DNA of 64,000 nt from Heterotrichella gracilis (GCA_032358255.1 JAULBX010022186.1:248001-312000), one strand, 5' to 3'; shown: positions 1 through 8,938, counted from the first letter of the stretch. Program-made: numbers and translations. The notes: generated from the sequence alone by a model not told the origin.

Positions 1-438
1 ACAAATCAATTCTCTAAAGCTGAGAATTTAGGATATCCGATAAACAATGTTGGTAATGATATCTTTTTTGTTTTAAGTGTTGATGGGCAACGCGGTTACT
101 ATTCGTCGTTAAAAGAAGAAACAATAGGTAATATTGACATTTACCAGATCGACACCCGCTTTGGCGATAATGACCTGAAAGTAAAACATGGTATGGCATT
201 TAAAGATGAGGTGCCGTCAAAAGTAAAAATAACCTTGTTGGACAATGAAGGTAACGCTGTTAACGGAACATATAATTCAAACCCAAAAACAGGAAAATTT
301 ATTTTAGTTGTAAACCCATTAAAATCCTATAAAGCAATTGTTGAAGCAGATGGTTACACAACTTTGGTTGTAGATATTGATCCAATAGCTTTTGAAAAAG
401 TTGATAAAGACCTTGAATTTAAAATCGTGAAAAAATAA
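1..438 (+). CDS. C-terminal part of a PD40-type envelope protein (partial)
   Basis: An open frame runs from base 1 to the stop at 436-438, so the gene begins outside the window; the ATG at 193 is only an internal Met. The visible 145 residues start with a PD40/beta-propeller-like stretch (a GNDIFF...DGQRGYYSS pattern typical of WD40-like PD40 repeats in Bacteroidota). A carboxypeptidase-regulatory-like beta domain follows (NAVNGTY, TGKF, YKAIVEADGY). No OmpA domain is seen at the end. The stop overlaps the next ATG by one base (TAATG), so it is translationally coupled to the PorP/SprF gene; PD40 proteins beside PorP/SprF are common in T9SS and gliding loci. The role in T9SS is inferred from context. 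Confidence 0.8.
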   Translation, partial: TNQFSKAENLGYPINNVGNDIFFVLSVDGQRGYYSSLKEETIGNIDIYQIDTRFGDNDLKVKHGMAFKDEVPSKVKITLLDNEGNAVNGTYNSNPKTGKFILVVNPLKSYKAIVEADGYTTLVVDIDPIAFEKVDKDLEFKIVKK

Positions 439-1436
439 TGTTCAAAAAGATTATAATATTTTTATTTTGTTTTGGCTTTGTAAATTCATTTGCGCAGGAT
501 CCACAATTCACGCAATTTTATGCTGCGCCTATGTATTTAAATCCTGCTTTTACGGGTTTAACTTACGAGCACAGATTTACTGCAAACTACCGAAATCAAT
601 GGCCGGGCATAAAAACAGCATACAATACTTATATGGCCTCTTACGATTACAATGTTAGTAATATGAATAGTGGTATTGGTGGTTTTGTTTTGCAGGACAG
701 AGCAGGCACTTCCAATTTAGTTACAACCTTGGGTGGCGTAAATTATGCTTACCGCGTTAAGCTTGGAAAATTCTCAGAAGCGAGAGGTGGCGTAGCTTTG
801 GTAATGAATCAAAAAAAGATAGATCAAACAAGATTGATATTTAACGACCAGTTAATTACAGGTTCATCTGTTTCACAAGACGCTTTAGCTGCAGACAAGA
901 TCAGTTTTTTTGACATGGGTATTGGAGCTTTATTTAATTCTACTAATTATTGGATAGGTTTTGCTGCTCGACATGTAAACCAGCCTAACGCCAGTATGGT
1001 TGGCAATATTGAGCCTTTGCCAATTTCCGGAAGTTTACATGGTGGTTACCGTTTTATTATTACAGCCAGAGGTTCAGGAAAAACAAAATTGGAAGAATTT
1101 GTAAGTGCGAGTTTTAATATACGCCACGAACAAAAATACGATCAGTTGGATATTGGGGCCTATTATTTTAAATCGTTCGTTAATGTAGGTTTATGGTACC
1201 GTGGCTTGCCTTTTAAACACTATAAGCTTGGTTATCCAAACCGTGAGAGTGTTGCTCTTTTAGTAGGACTTGAAGTTCCTGACAAAAATTTCAGGATCGG
1301 TTACAGTTATGATGCAACTGTTTCTAATTTAAAAATAAACAACACACAAGGCGCGCACGAAGTTTCTATTGTATATGAAATTGCTTCTAAACGAAAGCGC
1401 AATAGAAAAGTGCTTGTTAGTTGTCCAAAATTCTAA
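438..1436 (+). CDS. PorP/SprF family type IX secretion system outer-membrane protein
   Basis: The 332-residue protein has an N-terminal signal peptide (hydrophobic to about residue 18, cleavage after SFAQ). The family hallmark follows directly: QDPQFTQFYAAPMYLNPAFTG, then a YRNQWPG motif. The rest reads as a beta-barrel and ends with the typical RIGYSYD...GAHEVSIVYE block. PorP/SprF proteins sit in the outer membrane and attach type-B-sorted T9SS cargo to the cell surface, and they are usually encoded beside that cargo or beside PD40/OmpA proteins. That matches the coupled upstream gene. Length is normal for the family. Which paralogue it is cannot be decided because several exist per genome. 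Confidence 0.93.
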   Translation: MFKKIIIFLFCFGFVNSFAQDPQFTQFYAAPMYLNPAFTGLTYEHRFTANYRNQWPGIKTAYNTYMASYDYNVSNMNSGIGGFVLQDRAGTSNLVTTLGGVNYAYRVKLGKFSEARGGVALVMNQKKIDQTRLIFNDQLITGSSVSQDALAADKISFFDMGIGALFNSTNYWIGFAARHVNQPNASMVGNIEPLPISGSLHGGYRFIITARGSGKTKLEEFVSASFNIRHEQKYDQLDIGAYYFKSFVNVGLWYRGLPFKHYKLGYPNRESVALLVGLEVPDKNFRIGYSYDATVSNLKINNTQGAHEVSIVYEIASKRKRNRKVLVSCPKF

Positions 1437-1448
1437 TTCAAAAATTTT

Positions 1449-1928
1449 ATGATCGAATTAAAAACCCCGGCGAATAAGCTTGCTTTTAAAAAATTGGTGA
1501 AAGCAGAATGTACAAAGCAGATTGAGCAGCGCATTGCGAATGCCAAAGCAGCAGTTGCGCAAGCGCAGGATAATGCCAACAGCAATGATAAAAGCACCGC
1601 CGGCGATAAATATGAAATATCGCGCGCTATGGGACAATTGGATAGTGACATGAATTCAAAACAATTGAATGAAGCAGAACAGGAATTAAATTATTTAGAA
1701 AAAATTGACGTAAGTAAATTAGAAGATACCATTAAGGTAGGTTCTGTTTTTGAACTTTCAGGTATTTTATTTTTTGTGGCTATTGGTTTAGGTCCTTTAA
1801 AGATCGATGACAAAAGGGTAATGGTTGTTTCATCACGTTCACCTTTTTACGAAAATATTAAGACCATGCAAGCTGGACAGGTATTTGAATTCCAGGATAA
1901 GATGGATGAGATAAAAATGGTTTTTTGA
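1449..1928 (+). CDS. GreA/GreB-like small protein
   Basis: This 159-residue protein begins with an acidic/Lys-rich helical hairpin (about residues 1-95) holding the STAGDKYEISRAMGQLDSD motif. A small beta domain follows (about 100-159). This layout is like that of a GreA-type transcript cleavage factor: N-terminal coiled coil plus C-terminal FKBP-like fold. Proteins of this type are frequent in Bacteroidota and are sometimes mislabelled as 3-oxoacyl-ACP synthase. The acidic tip resembles that of Gre factors, but action on RNA polymerase is an inference. The gene lies 12 bases after the PorP/SprF stop, so they may share a transcript. Its stop directly abuts the stop of the convergent aldolase gene. 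Confidence 0.65.
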   Translation: MIELKTPANKLAFKKLVKAECTKQIEQRIANAKAAVAQAQDNANSNDKSTAGDKYEISRAMGQLDSDMNSKQLNEAEQELNYLEKIDVSKLEDTIKVGSVFELSGILFFVAIGLGPLKIDDKRVMVVSSRSPFYENIKTMQAGQVFEFQDKMDEIKMVF

Positions 1929-2954
1929 TTACCCTATACTCTTCAACGCCTCAATCGTTCTCGCCAACATTGCATCATCAAAATCCAAATGTGTCACCAT
2001 ACGAATAGTATGTTTTCCAAAGGCAGCGATCTTAATATTATTCTCCGATAATTTTTTCTCAAAGGCTTCGCCGGTAATTTTTTCTGATCGTAAATTAAAA
2101 ATGACAATGTTGGTATAAACAGGTAATATCGATTCAATGTACGGCAATCCTTTCAACGTTTCTTCTATTTTTTTAGCGCGGGTGTGATCTTCTTTTAAAC
2201 GGGTTATATTATTTTTTAATGCGTACAAGCCTGCAGCAGCCAGTATCCCACCCTGCCGCATACCACCACCAAATATCTTACGAACCCTGCGTGCCTTTTT
2301 AATAAATTCCTTTTCTCCTAATAATAATGAACCAATTGGTGCGCCTAATCCTTTTGACAAACAAATTGAAATAGAATCAAAATGCTCTCCGATTTGTTTT
2401 GGTGTTTCGTTAGATTCAGCTAAGGCATTAAAGATTCGTGCGCCATCCAAATGCAATTTTAAATTATGTTTTTTGCATAAAGCATGAATAGGTTTTATGT
2501 TGTCAATTGTATAATAGCTGCCTCCTGCCCTATTCACAGTATTTTCAAGAGATACTAAACTTGTACGTGTTAACCAATCGAAGTCGCCGTTAATAGCAGG
2601 TTCAATTAATTCCGCCGATAATCTTCCTTCATTACCTGTTAATAATTTAGCCTGCACCCCTGAGTTGAATGAAATACCGCCACCTTCGTAATTATAGATG
2701 TGTGAATTTACATCACAAATTAATTCATCACCGGGTTGTGTGTGTACTTTAATAGCAATTTGATTGGTCATAGTACCACTCGGACAAAACAAAGCCGATT
2801 CTTTACCAAATAAATTAGCAGAAAATTTTTCGAGTTCAATTATTGTTGGATCTTCGTTAAAAACATCATCGCCAACTTCAGCGTTAAACATGGCTTCAAG
2901 CATGGCTTTTGATGGTTTGGTAACGGTATCACTTCTTAGATCAATTATATTCAT
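1929..2954 (-). CDS. ltaE: Low-specificity L-threonine aldolase (PLP-dependent)
   Basis: The 341-residue product is full length for the family that cleaves L-threonine/L-allo-threonine to glycine and acetaldehyde. It starts with the conserved IDLRSDTVTKPS block. It has the PLP-site HLDGAR motif near residues 168-173 and the Schiff-base lysine in LSKGLGAP (about K201). The start overlaps the end of the upstream outer-membrane protein gene by 14 bases, suggesting coupling. The conserved DLRSDT block right after the ATG supports this start. It is cytosolic and feeds glycine/threonine metabolism. Other beta-eliminating lyases of the same fold are possible but less likely. Confidence 0.92.
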   Translation of the reverse strand: MNIIDLRSDTVTKPSKAMLEAMFNAEVGDDVFNEDPTIIELEKFSANLFGKESALFCPSGTMTNQIAIKVHTQPGDELICDVNSHIYNYEGGGISFNSGVQAKLLTGNEGRLSAELIEPAINGDFDWLTRTSLVSLENTVNRAGGSYYTIDNIKPIHALCKKHNLKLHLDGARIFNALAESNETPKQIGEHFDSISICLSKGLGAPIGSLLLGEKEFIKKARRVRKIFGGGMRQGGILAAAGLYALKNNITRLKEDHTRAKKIEETLKGLPYIESILPVYTNIVIFNLRSEKITGEAFEKKLSENNIKIAAFGKHTIRMVTHLDFDDAMLARTIEALKSIG

Positions 2955-4011
2955 GTTTCTTCTTTTTGCTGTTTAAATTAATTCTTCCAATATTAAATGT
3001 AATATAAAAATTAAAAAAATGAGAGGCATATACACCGGTACCTTTATTAAGATCTTTAATTAAAAAATGCCAGTTCATGCCGGTAGATATTTCTTTTACA
3101 ATCATATACTCTACATTAAACACAAAACCTAGTTTATGCAATATATTGTTTTTTGTCACATCACTAATCTCATTATATTTTGTTGATACGGTATCGCCTT
3201 TAAAAAGCGAATCTCTGTGTGCAATATAATATTTTCTGGTAGTGATCATTGTTGGCGAAAAATCTAAACCTGCTCCACCGCTCAACCTATTTAAATGATA
3301 TTTATATCCTGCGGCAAACCAAAAATTATTACTGTAAACATTGATAACACTGTCAATCTCATCTAAGCCTCTGCCTCTCCAACGATAAGGAGATCGGGGA
3401 GCAAGCATAGTTGCCATACCAATTTCCCCGTAAACTGATTGGTTCTTTTTAAATTTATAATCCAGTTGTCCACTTAAGCCAAATGGCGATGCACCCCCGT
3501 TTAATCCATTGTATATGCTGCTATGATAAGCATTGAGATAGCTCCAGCCAAATTTTACTGTAAGCCCTTTACTATCTTGAATTGTCCTTGGTAAATGTCT
3601 TGTATAAATGATCTTTTGACGCGCCGTGTCATAGCTAAAATAATTATTCGGATGATAACGGAATTTATTAGGAAAGAAAAGATCGATCGAATATCCTATA
3701 AGCCAAAACGGATAAATATTACCAACAGTAAAAGCAGGGCTTAATTCGCTTGGTAATCTGAACTTTACAGTAGATGAGTCCTTAATTTTGAATTCTAAAG
3801 GTAAAGCGTTTGCATTGCGCTTTACAAGGTATGCGGGCATTGAATCAAGATCTAAGATCTTTGTGCTGTTTGTAACTTTATTTAATGTAATTGTTGAATC
3901 ACAATAAATATGGATCGCCTGAAATTTTTTATTTACTATTAACGCACACGAAGGAAAAAGAAAAGGAACTAAAAAAATAAAATAATAGCATATTTTTTTA
4001 GTGTTCCTCAT
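2941..4011 (-). CDS. Hypothetical lipoprotein / outer-membrane beta-barrel protein
   Basis: The 356-residue protein has a signal sequence ending in a plausible lipobox (PSC, Cys about residue 22). Residues 23-130 are a soluble beta-rich part. From about residue 150 alternating aromatic/polar strands (KFGWSYLNAY, SGQLDYKFKK, WFAAGYKYHLNRLSGGAGLDF, FYITFNIGRINL) look like an outer-membrane barrel. I do not recognise a named family. It lies 4 bases downstream of the E1 dehydrogenase gene and overlaps threonine aldolase by 14 bases, so it is probably in the same minus-strand operon. The context does not indicate a metabolic link. Confidence 0.7.
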   Translation of the reverse strand: MRNTKKICYYFIFLVPFLFPSCALIVNKKFQAIHIYCDSTITLNKVTNSTKILDLDSMPAYLVKRNANALPLEFKIKDSSTVKFRLPSELSPAFTVGNIYPFWLIGYSIDLFFPNKFRYHPNNYFSYDTARQKIIYTRHLPRTIQDSKGLTVKFGWSYLNAYHSSIYNGLNGGASPFGLSGQLDYKFKKNQSVYGEIGMATMLAPRSPYRWRGRGLDEIDSVINVYSNNFWFAAGYKYHLNRLSGGAGLDFSPTMITTRKYYIAHRDSLFKGDTVSTKYNEISDVTKNNILHKLGFVFNVEYMIVKEISTGMNWHFLIKDLNKGTGVYASHFFNFYITFNIGRINLNSKKKKHEYN

Positions 4012-4015
4012 GCAT

Positions 4016-6016
4016 TTAATATTTCCAAAGCTTCATTAATTTTTGCTTGAACCTTTCTTTTGGTAAAAAATTATGTTCAAGATCAACATTCATTGGTACC
4101 GGTGTATCAAGACTGCCTTCACGCATTACAGGAGCATCTAAGTAATCAAAACAATTTTCTGTAATTAATGAAGCGATCTCTCCGGCAATTCCGCCAGTCA
4201 ACGTATCTTCATGCATCACAATTACCTTACCTGTTTTTTTAACGGACGCATACACAGTTTCAATATCTAACGGCGCTAATGTTCTTAAGTCAATAAGATC
4301 CGCGCTAAGATCAGGATTTTCATTTAACGCTTCTATTGCCCAGTGAACGCCTAATCCATAAGTAACAATTGTTAATTCATTTCCCTCTTTTACCAATCTT
4401 GCTTTACCAAATGGTATGGTGTAATACTCATCAGGCACATCTTCGTTAATACTTCTATATAGAGCTTTATGCTCAAAATACATCACAGGATTTGGATCTT
4501 CAAACGCAGTTAATAATAATCCTTTAGCATCTGAAGGAAAGGCAGGATAGGCAATTTTTAATCCTGGTGTTTTAAAGAACCAGGCTTCATTGCTCTGGCT
4601 ATGGAAAGGGCCCGCCGCTACTGCCGCCCCGGTTGGCATACGCACTACCACATCGGCATGTTGCCCCCAACGGTAATGACTCTTAGCTAAATTATTTATA
4701 ATTTGTGTCATGCCCTCGCTTACAAAATCAGCAAATTGCATTTCCACCATGGCTTTATGCCCGTTAATTGATAGACCAAAACCCGTACCTAAAATGGCGC
4801 TTTCGCATAATGGCGTGTTTCTTACTCGCCCTTTTCCAAATTCTTCAACAAAACCATCTGTAATTTTAAATACGCCGCCGTAATCTGCAATATCCTGACC
4901 CATTAACACAAGGTTGGAATGCTTTTGCATGGCCAGTTTCATCGCATTGCTAATTGCATCTATTAAACGCATATTTGTTTTTGTGCCTGTTGGTTCAGTA
5001 TCTAATATACTATAAGGTTTAAATAATTCCCTTAATTCTTTTTCTGTATCAGGTGTTGGGTTTTGTTCTGCAAAAGCAATCTCCAATCCTGACTCAATTT
5101 CCTGTTTTATTTCTGCTCTTGTTTTTTCAATCAGTTCTTCCGTTAAAACGCCTTCGCTAATTAAAAATTTCTCAAATGTATTTACAGGATCTTTTCTTCC
5201 CCAAGTATCAAATAATTCCTTTGGTACATACTTGGTACCGCTAGCCTCTTCATGGCCACGCATGCGGAAGGTAACACATTCCAAAATAACAGGACGAGGA
5301 TTTTCACGAATACTCTCAGCTAAATTTTTTATTGTTTCGTAAACCTTTAAAACGTTATTGCCATCAATACTTACACCTTCAATGCCATAACCAATGGCTT
5401 TATCGGCAAATGATTTACATTTGAATTGTTCGTTGCTTGGTGTGCTTAGTCCGTAACCGTTATTTTCAATTACAAAAATTACAGGAAGGTCCCACACAGC
5501 AGCTGTATTAATACTTTCATGAAAATCGCCTTCACTTGCCCCACCATCGCCGCTAAATACAACAGTTACCTTTTTGTCGCCTTTTAATTTATTTGCCAAA
5601 GCAATACCATCGGCTACGCCTAATTGCGGACCAAGATGCGAGATCATACCAACAATTTTATATTCATTTGTTCCAAAGTGAAATGAGCGGTCGCGGCCTT
5701 GCGTAAAGCCGCCCGGTTTACCCTGAAACTGTGAGAATAAACGGTTTAAAGGAATTTTGCGGGTTGTAAATACACCTAAATTACGGTGCATTGGTAAAAT
5801 GTATTCATCTTTATCAAGTGCTGAAGCTACACCAACAGAAATAGCTTCCTGGCCTATTCCACTAAACCATTTTGCAATTTTACCCTGGCGAAGAAGTAAT
5901 AACATTTTTTCTTCTATCATTCGGGGTTTTAAAATGTTCACGTAAAGCTCCAACAAAGTACTGTCCTTATGCTTCTTACGGTCAAATTTAACGGGCATTT
6001 CAGCGGTGATCATCAT
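4016..6016 (-). CDS. 2-oxoacid dehydrogenase E1, fused alpha and beta subunits
   Basis: The 666-residue protein joins both E1 subunits of a branched-chain 2-oxoacid/pyruvate-type dehydrogenase. Residues about 20-330 are the alpha part with the thiamine-diphosphate motif: G156-D157-G158 and N185-N186, i.e. GDGGASEGDFHES...ENNGYG. Residues about 345-666 are the transketolase-like beta part (LMGQDIADYGG, GGIAGEIASLI). It decarboxylates a 2-oxoacid and transfers the acyl group to the lipoyl E2. Fused E1 proteins of this length occur in Bacteroidota, often called 2-oxoisovalerate dehydrogenase. Substrate choice cannot be read from the sequence. No E2 or E3 gene is nearby. A separate E1-beta gene lies at 57993-58976. 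Confidence 0.9.
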   Translation of the reverse strand: MMITAEMPVKFDRKKHKDSTLLELYVNILKPRMIEEKMLLLLRQGKIAKWFSGIGQEAISVGVASALDKDEYILPMHRNLGVFTTRKIPLNRLFSQFQGKPGGFTQGRDRSFHFGTNEYKIVGMISHLGPQLGVADGIALANKLKGDKKVTVVFSGDGGASEGDFHESINTAAVWDLPVIFVIENNGYGLSTPSNEQFKCKSFADKAIGYGIEGVSIDGNNVLKVYETIKNLAESIRENPRPVILECVTFRMRGHEEASGTKYVPKELFDTWGRKDPVNTFEKFLISEGVLTEELIEKTRAEIKQEIESGLEIAFAEQNPTPDTEKELRELFKPYSILDTEPTGTKTNMRLIDAISNAMKLAMQKHSNLVLMGQDIADYGGVFKITDGFVEEFGKGRVRNTPLCESAILGTGFGLSINGHKAMVEMQFADFVSEGMTQIINNLAKSHYRWGQHADVVVRMPTGAAVAAGPFHSQSNEAWFFKTPGLKIAYPAFPSDAKGLLLTAFEDPNPVMYFEHKALYRSINEDVPDEYYTIPFGKARLVKEGNELTIVTYGLGVHWAIEALNENPDLSADLIDLRTLAPLDIETVYASVKKTGKVIVMHEDTLTGGIAGEIASLITENCFDYLDAPVMREGSLDTPVPMNVDLEHNFLPKERFKQKLMKLWKY

Positions 6017-6024
6017 TCTGTAAT

Positions 6025-6708
6025 TTATTCTTTAGTTTTTTTATCTAATAATATAGTAAATCCAAATCCAATATTTATCCAATTCATAAAGGCACCGTTT
6101 TTTGTGTCTTTCACTTCCTGGAAATGCGCAAAACGCGGGGCTTTTGGATCGAATTTGTATATCATGGTAGTATGACTTAGCATAATAGAGAAAGCCAAAT
6201 GTTTTTCTACAACAAAATTAATAGCAACCTCCGGTTGTACATACGGTGCCGAAAAATCCAGAATCCCATAAGGACGGTTGGATAAACTGGTATCGGCATT
6301 TACGTTAAAATAATTATTCAGCATTAAACCCGAGTTTAACGAGAATGTTGCGTATCCTTTATCAGAAAAGAATTTGTCGTAGCCTAACTTAACAAATGCG
6401 CCGCTGCACAAAAGCCTTGTGTTATAGGGAATACTGGCATTAAAGTATTGAAATTTTAAGAATTTATTATTCTGAAATTGGGTATTCTGATAACCAACAC
6501 CAACAAAAAAATTACTAAACAATTTAATGTTAAGTGACAAATTGCCTTCATAAAGCCCGGCAAAAGAAGTGCGGAACATTTGACTGCCAATAACACGGGG
6601 TATTCCAATATTGCCCCTTATTGTAAATAGGGCGTTTTCCTGACCTTCTTTTTGTGAAAAAGCCAGCAACGATGAACACAGGATAATGATACTAAGAATT
6701 CGTTTCAT
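6025..6708 (-). CDS. Hypothetical secreted outer-membrane beta-barrel protein
   Basis: The 227-residue protein has a clear signal peptide (MKRILSIIILCSSLLAFSQ). Repeated amphipathic strands follow (NLSLNIKLFSNFFVGVGYQ, GAFVKLGYDKFF, ATFSLNSGLML, NWINIGFGFTILL), typical of small 8-10-strand outer-membrane barrels. No named family is recognised. It ends 8 bases before the start of the fused E1 dehydrogenase gene on the same strand, so they may be co-transcribed. A 100-base gap separates it from the DUF1801 gene. Confidence 0.7.
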   Translation of the reverse strand: MKRILSIIILCSSLLAFSQKEGQENALFTIRGNIGIPRVIGSQMFRTSFAGLYEGNLSLNIKLFSNFFVGVGYQNTQFQNNKFLKFQYFNASIPYNTRLLCSGAFVKLGYDKFFSDKGYATFSLNSGLMLNNYFNVNADTSLSNRPYGILDFSAPYVQPEVAINFVVEKHLAFSIMLSHTTMIYKFDPKAPRFAHFQEVKDTKNGAFMNWINIGFGFTILLDKKTKE

Positions 6709-6806
6709 TTAAGCATTAAATATAGAGGTTTATTGAATAAGATAAAACACCTAAAAAACCTAGTTATTAACGCTAAAAATGTTGGTATTATTGCTATTAG
6801 GCTTAA

Positions 6807-7178
6807 TTATGCCTTAATTTTGATCTTTCCACTTTTGTACAGATCAAGGCTTTGCTTGAGTATCAGGTGAATGGTTTTAATCGGGAGGTCTTTATTTGGG
6901 TCGAATAACATGATCTTCATTCTAGAGCGTTTTTCCTGGATTAAATCTTTATGATCGATATGTTTTCCTTCTACTATTCCAATGTAAGGTATGCCAGTCT
7001 TCTTTTGTGTCCATAAATAACAAAACATTTTATTTTTATAACAAAAAAAAGGCATGCCATATTTTAAAGTATGAGTTATGTTCTTATCATAAGAAAGAAT
7101 GATCTCTCGCAAAGCTAATAAACAGCTTTTTGAGGGCTCTTCTTTTTTTAAGTAAAAATTATCGAGATCGCTTAACAT
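6807..7178 (-). CDS. DUF1801-family protein
   Basis: The frame opens with TTG at 7181 directly followed by ATG at 7178; the ATG is chosen, giving 123 residues. The pattern is typical of DUF1801: an N-terminal helix pair (LREIILSYDKNITHTLKYGMPFF) followed by YLWTQKKTGIPYIGIVEGK and a C-terminal helix. The family is small and cytosolic, and its function is not established. It is the last gene of the minus-strand run below the WYL regulator, 20 bases after the GyrI-like gene. DUF1801 and GyrI-like proteins often cluster in such stress or ligand-sensing groups, which is only weak evidence for function. Confidence 0.78.
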   Translation of the reverse strand: MLSDLDNFYLKKEEPSKSCLLALREIILSYDKNITHTLKYGMPFFCYKNKMFCYLWTQKKTGIPYIGIVEGKHIDHKDLIQEKRSRMKIMLFDPNKDLPIKTIHLILKQSLDLYKSGKIKIKA

Positions 7179-7198
7179 CAATTTAAAGATATTAATTT

Positions 7199-7822
7199 TT
7201 ATTTAACGGGTTCTCTTAAAATGGTTTTAAGTTTTGAAGACTCGGTTTTTCTAAAATCAGATAAATAGATCTCGTGATGTAAGCCATTCCTTGAAAATTT
7301 GTTTTCCTTTATATACTCTGTCATAACTTTTAAAGTTTCCTGTTCTTTATCAAACGGACCAACATGAAGCATTTGCACAACTTTTCCTTCTGTCATTTTA
7401 AATAGTTCTATCAGCTTTGCCTTTTGGATCCACTTTTTATCAAGAACAATTTTTATAGCATGGTTAATGTCTGTTTTGGTTACAAAATCAGGCAGGCGAA
7501 TCAATAAACGATACTCCCACTCGCTTCTTGGGATCACTTTTGGCGAATCAGTAATACCCACGTCTTTGTATTTATTTTCGTCGTACCACCACAATCCTTC
7601 CAGTTTTGCCACAACAAAATCTTTATTTAATGCCTTAAAAGAAAATTTAATGGTGTAAGCAACAGAATATAAGGCTTCAATATTTTCGGCAAAAAGTTTA
7701 TCCGAAGGGTCTCCTTTTCCAATAATGGAAAGGTATTGAGCTTCGTCGACATCAATTATTTCGGGCTTTGTTTTAGCAGTATAATAGTTTTTATACTTTT
7801 TTGTAAGGTCTAATTTTTCCAT
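7199..7822 (-). CDS. GyrI-like small-molecule-binding domain protein
   Basis: The frame is open from 7909, but that start would lie inside the DinB gene. The ATG at 7822 gives a 207-residue protein beginning MEKLDLTKKYKNYY, which fits GyrI-like proteins of Bacteroidota. Family-like segments are YLSIIGKGDPSD, an EALYSVAYTIKF helix, KLEGLWWYD, and a second half ending QMLHVGPFDKE...GLHHEIYLSD. The fold (SHS2 duplication) binds hydrophobic ligands in AraC effector-binding domains and SbmC/GyrI. Ligand and function here are unknown. It is 55 bases downstream of the DinB gene and probably shares its transcript. Confidence 0.82.
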   Translation of the reverse strand: MEKLDLTKKYKNYYTAKTKPEIIDVDEAQYLSIIGKGDPSDKLFAENIEALYSVAYTIKFSFKALNKDFVVAKLEGLWWYDENKYKDVGITDSPKVIPRSEWEYRLLIRLPDFVTKTDINHAIKIVLDKKWIQKAKLIELFKMTEGKVVQMLHVGPFDKEQETLKVMTEYIKENKFSRNGLHHEIYLSDFRKTESSKLKTILREPVK

Positions 7823-7877
7823 ATTAAAGTAATAAAAATGCAGATGCCAATTTCTCGACATCTGCATTTGTTGTTTT

Positions 7878-8378
7878 TCAAAATCCTGTCTCGTCAGCAC
7901 TTGGCCCATAACTTCCCGGTATAGGAATATTTAATAAACGTAAGAATACACCTAACTGCGCACGATGGTGAATACTCTGTGATAATGTAACACGAACTAG
8001 TTCTTCCCTGGTACATTTCAAATAGATCTCTTCGCCATTGCGCATGGTCCATATCTCATCCATTTTACTTTCGTTAGCTGGAACTAAATGTTTTTTTCCA
8101 TCAATCATTGATCTTTCAAATAGTGCTAAGAGGTCTTTTGTGTTATTAATTATTGTAGGGTCATATGGCACTTTAGCAAAATCCAACTCATCGGTAGTAA
8201 AAGCCAAAGTAACCCATGTGGGTAATTCAGCAATATGTGTGGCAAGGCTTCTAATGGTCATACTTTTTTCATGAGGTTTCCAATCGTATTTATCATCCGG
8301 CACTATAGCCAGCATTTTACGTGTGGTTTTTGCTTCGGCTTCTAATTCTTTTAAGAATAGATCAATCATTGTTTTCAT
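7878..8378 (-). CDS. DinB-fold putative metal-dependent hydrolase
   Basis: The 166-residue four-helix protein matches DinB/YfiT-like proteins: KPHEKSMTIRSLATHIAELP with H48, and the C-terminal IHHRAQLGVFLRLLNIPIPG block (H137-H138) ending GPSADE. In most relatives a metal ligand His stands four residues before the last His (NHxxHHRxQ). Here that position is Gln134, so the metal site may be altered. DinB-fold enzymes include thiol transferases acting on xenobiotics and epoxides. Substrate is unknown. Its promoter carries a TGACA-N6-TGTCA palindrome that is also found before the neighbouring gene. Confidence 0.85.
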   Translation of the reverse strand: MKTMIDLFLKELEAEAKTTRKMLAIVPDDKYDWKPHEKSMTIRSLATHIAELPTWVTLAFTTDELDFAKVPYDPTIINNTKDLLALFERSMIDGKKHLVPANESKMDEIWTMRNGEEIYLKCTREELVRVTLSQSIHHRAQLGVFLRLLNIPIPGSYGPSADETGF

Positions 8379-8404
8379 ATTTTTATGGTTTTAAGTTTAT
8401 AATA

Positions 8405-8439
8405 CAAAGTAAGTTTGGGTAAGTGACAGCCTTATGTCA
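8405..8439 (-). promoter_or_regulatory. Putative promoter and operator of the DinB gene
   Basis: Plus-strand bases 8424-8439 form the palindrome TGACA-N6-TGTCA. Fifteen bases away, at 8405-8408, lies a TTTG box read on the minus strand within TTTGTATTAT, 26 bases before the ATG. The same palindrome, spacer length, box and TATGTCAGCAG / TAATACAAAG flanks recur before the gene at 8456-8914. Such conservation between two otherwise different promoters points to a shared regulator. The WYL protein encoded next door is the natural candidate, but that is an inference. Confidence 0.6.
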
Positions 8440-8455
8440 GCAGTAAAAAATAAAT

Positions 8456-8914
8456 TTATTTTACGGCAATTAAAATTTCCACTTCAGCTTTTTCAGGATC
8501 CTGCGACTTCTGTCCGTAAATTTCAAGATCGGCTGTAAAAGCCCTGTTTATAGGTGCTTGCCAGATCTTTAACCATTCATTATAAACCATTCCGTCTGAA
8601 AGTTTACCTTGGGCTTTAAAAGGCGTGTAATTTGCGGCAGAAACAGATTTGCCAACCATTCCCTCAGGAATTCTATTTAAACTATCTACTTTAAAGCCAA
8701 GAATAGTTGTATATGGTTGGGTGTGATCCTTTACATAATCTGTGTAAATACAATAGATGTCAGGGCTTACCTTATTTTTTATCTTTTCGGGCACATTTTC
8801 TGAAAAGAATTTGCTCCACAGTAGCGGGATATCTTTTGCTGCCTGGCCGTTCTCATTGGTAGTTCTTACAGAAATACCAACAATGTTTAATGCTTCTAAT
8901 TTGATCGTTTTCAT
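8456..8914 (-). CDS. GyrI-like / effector-binding domain protein
   Basis: The 152-residue single-domain protein is of the AraC effector-binding (GyrI-like) type. It starts with the typical ALNIVGISVRT strand, then IPLLWSKFFSE, IYCIYTDYVKDHTQPYTTILGF and YTPFKAQGKLSDGMVYNEW, and ends in an acidic-strand EVEILIAVK. It has no DNA-binding domain of its own. Members bind or hydrolyse hydrophobic small molecules. The role here is unknown. It lies 70 bases downstream of the WYL regulator and has its own promoter with the shared palindrome. Its product may act as a ligand sink for the compound sensed by that regulator (inference). Confidence 0.82.
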   Translation of the reverse strand: MKTIKLEALNIVGISVRTTNENGQAAKDIPLLWSKFFSENVPEKIKNKVSPDIYCIYTDYVKDHTQPYTTILGFKVDSLNRIPEGMVGKSVSAANYTPFKAQGKLSDGMVYNEWLKIWQAPINRAFTADLEIYGQKSQDPEKAEVEILIAVK

Positions 8915-8938
8915 TTTCTCTGTTTTAAATTAATAATA

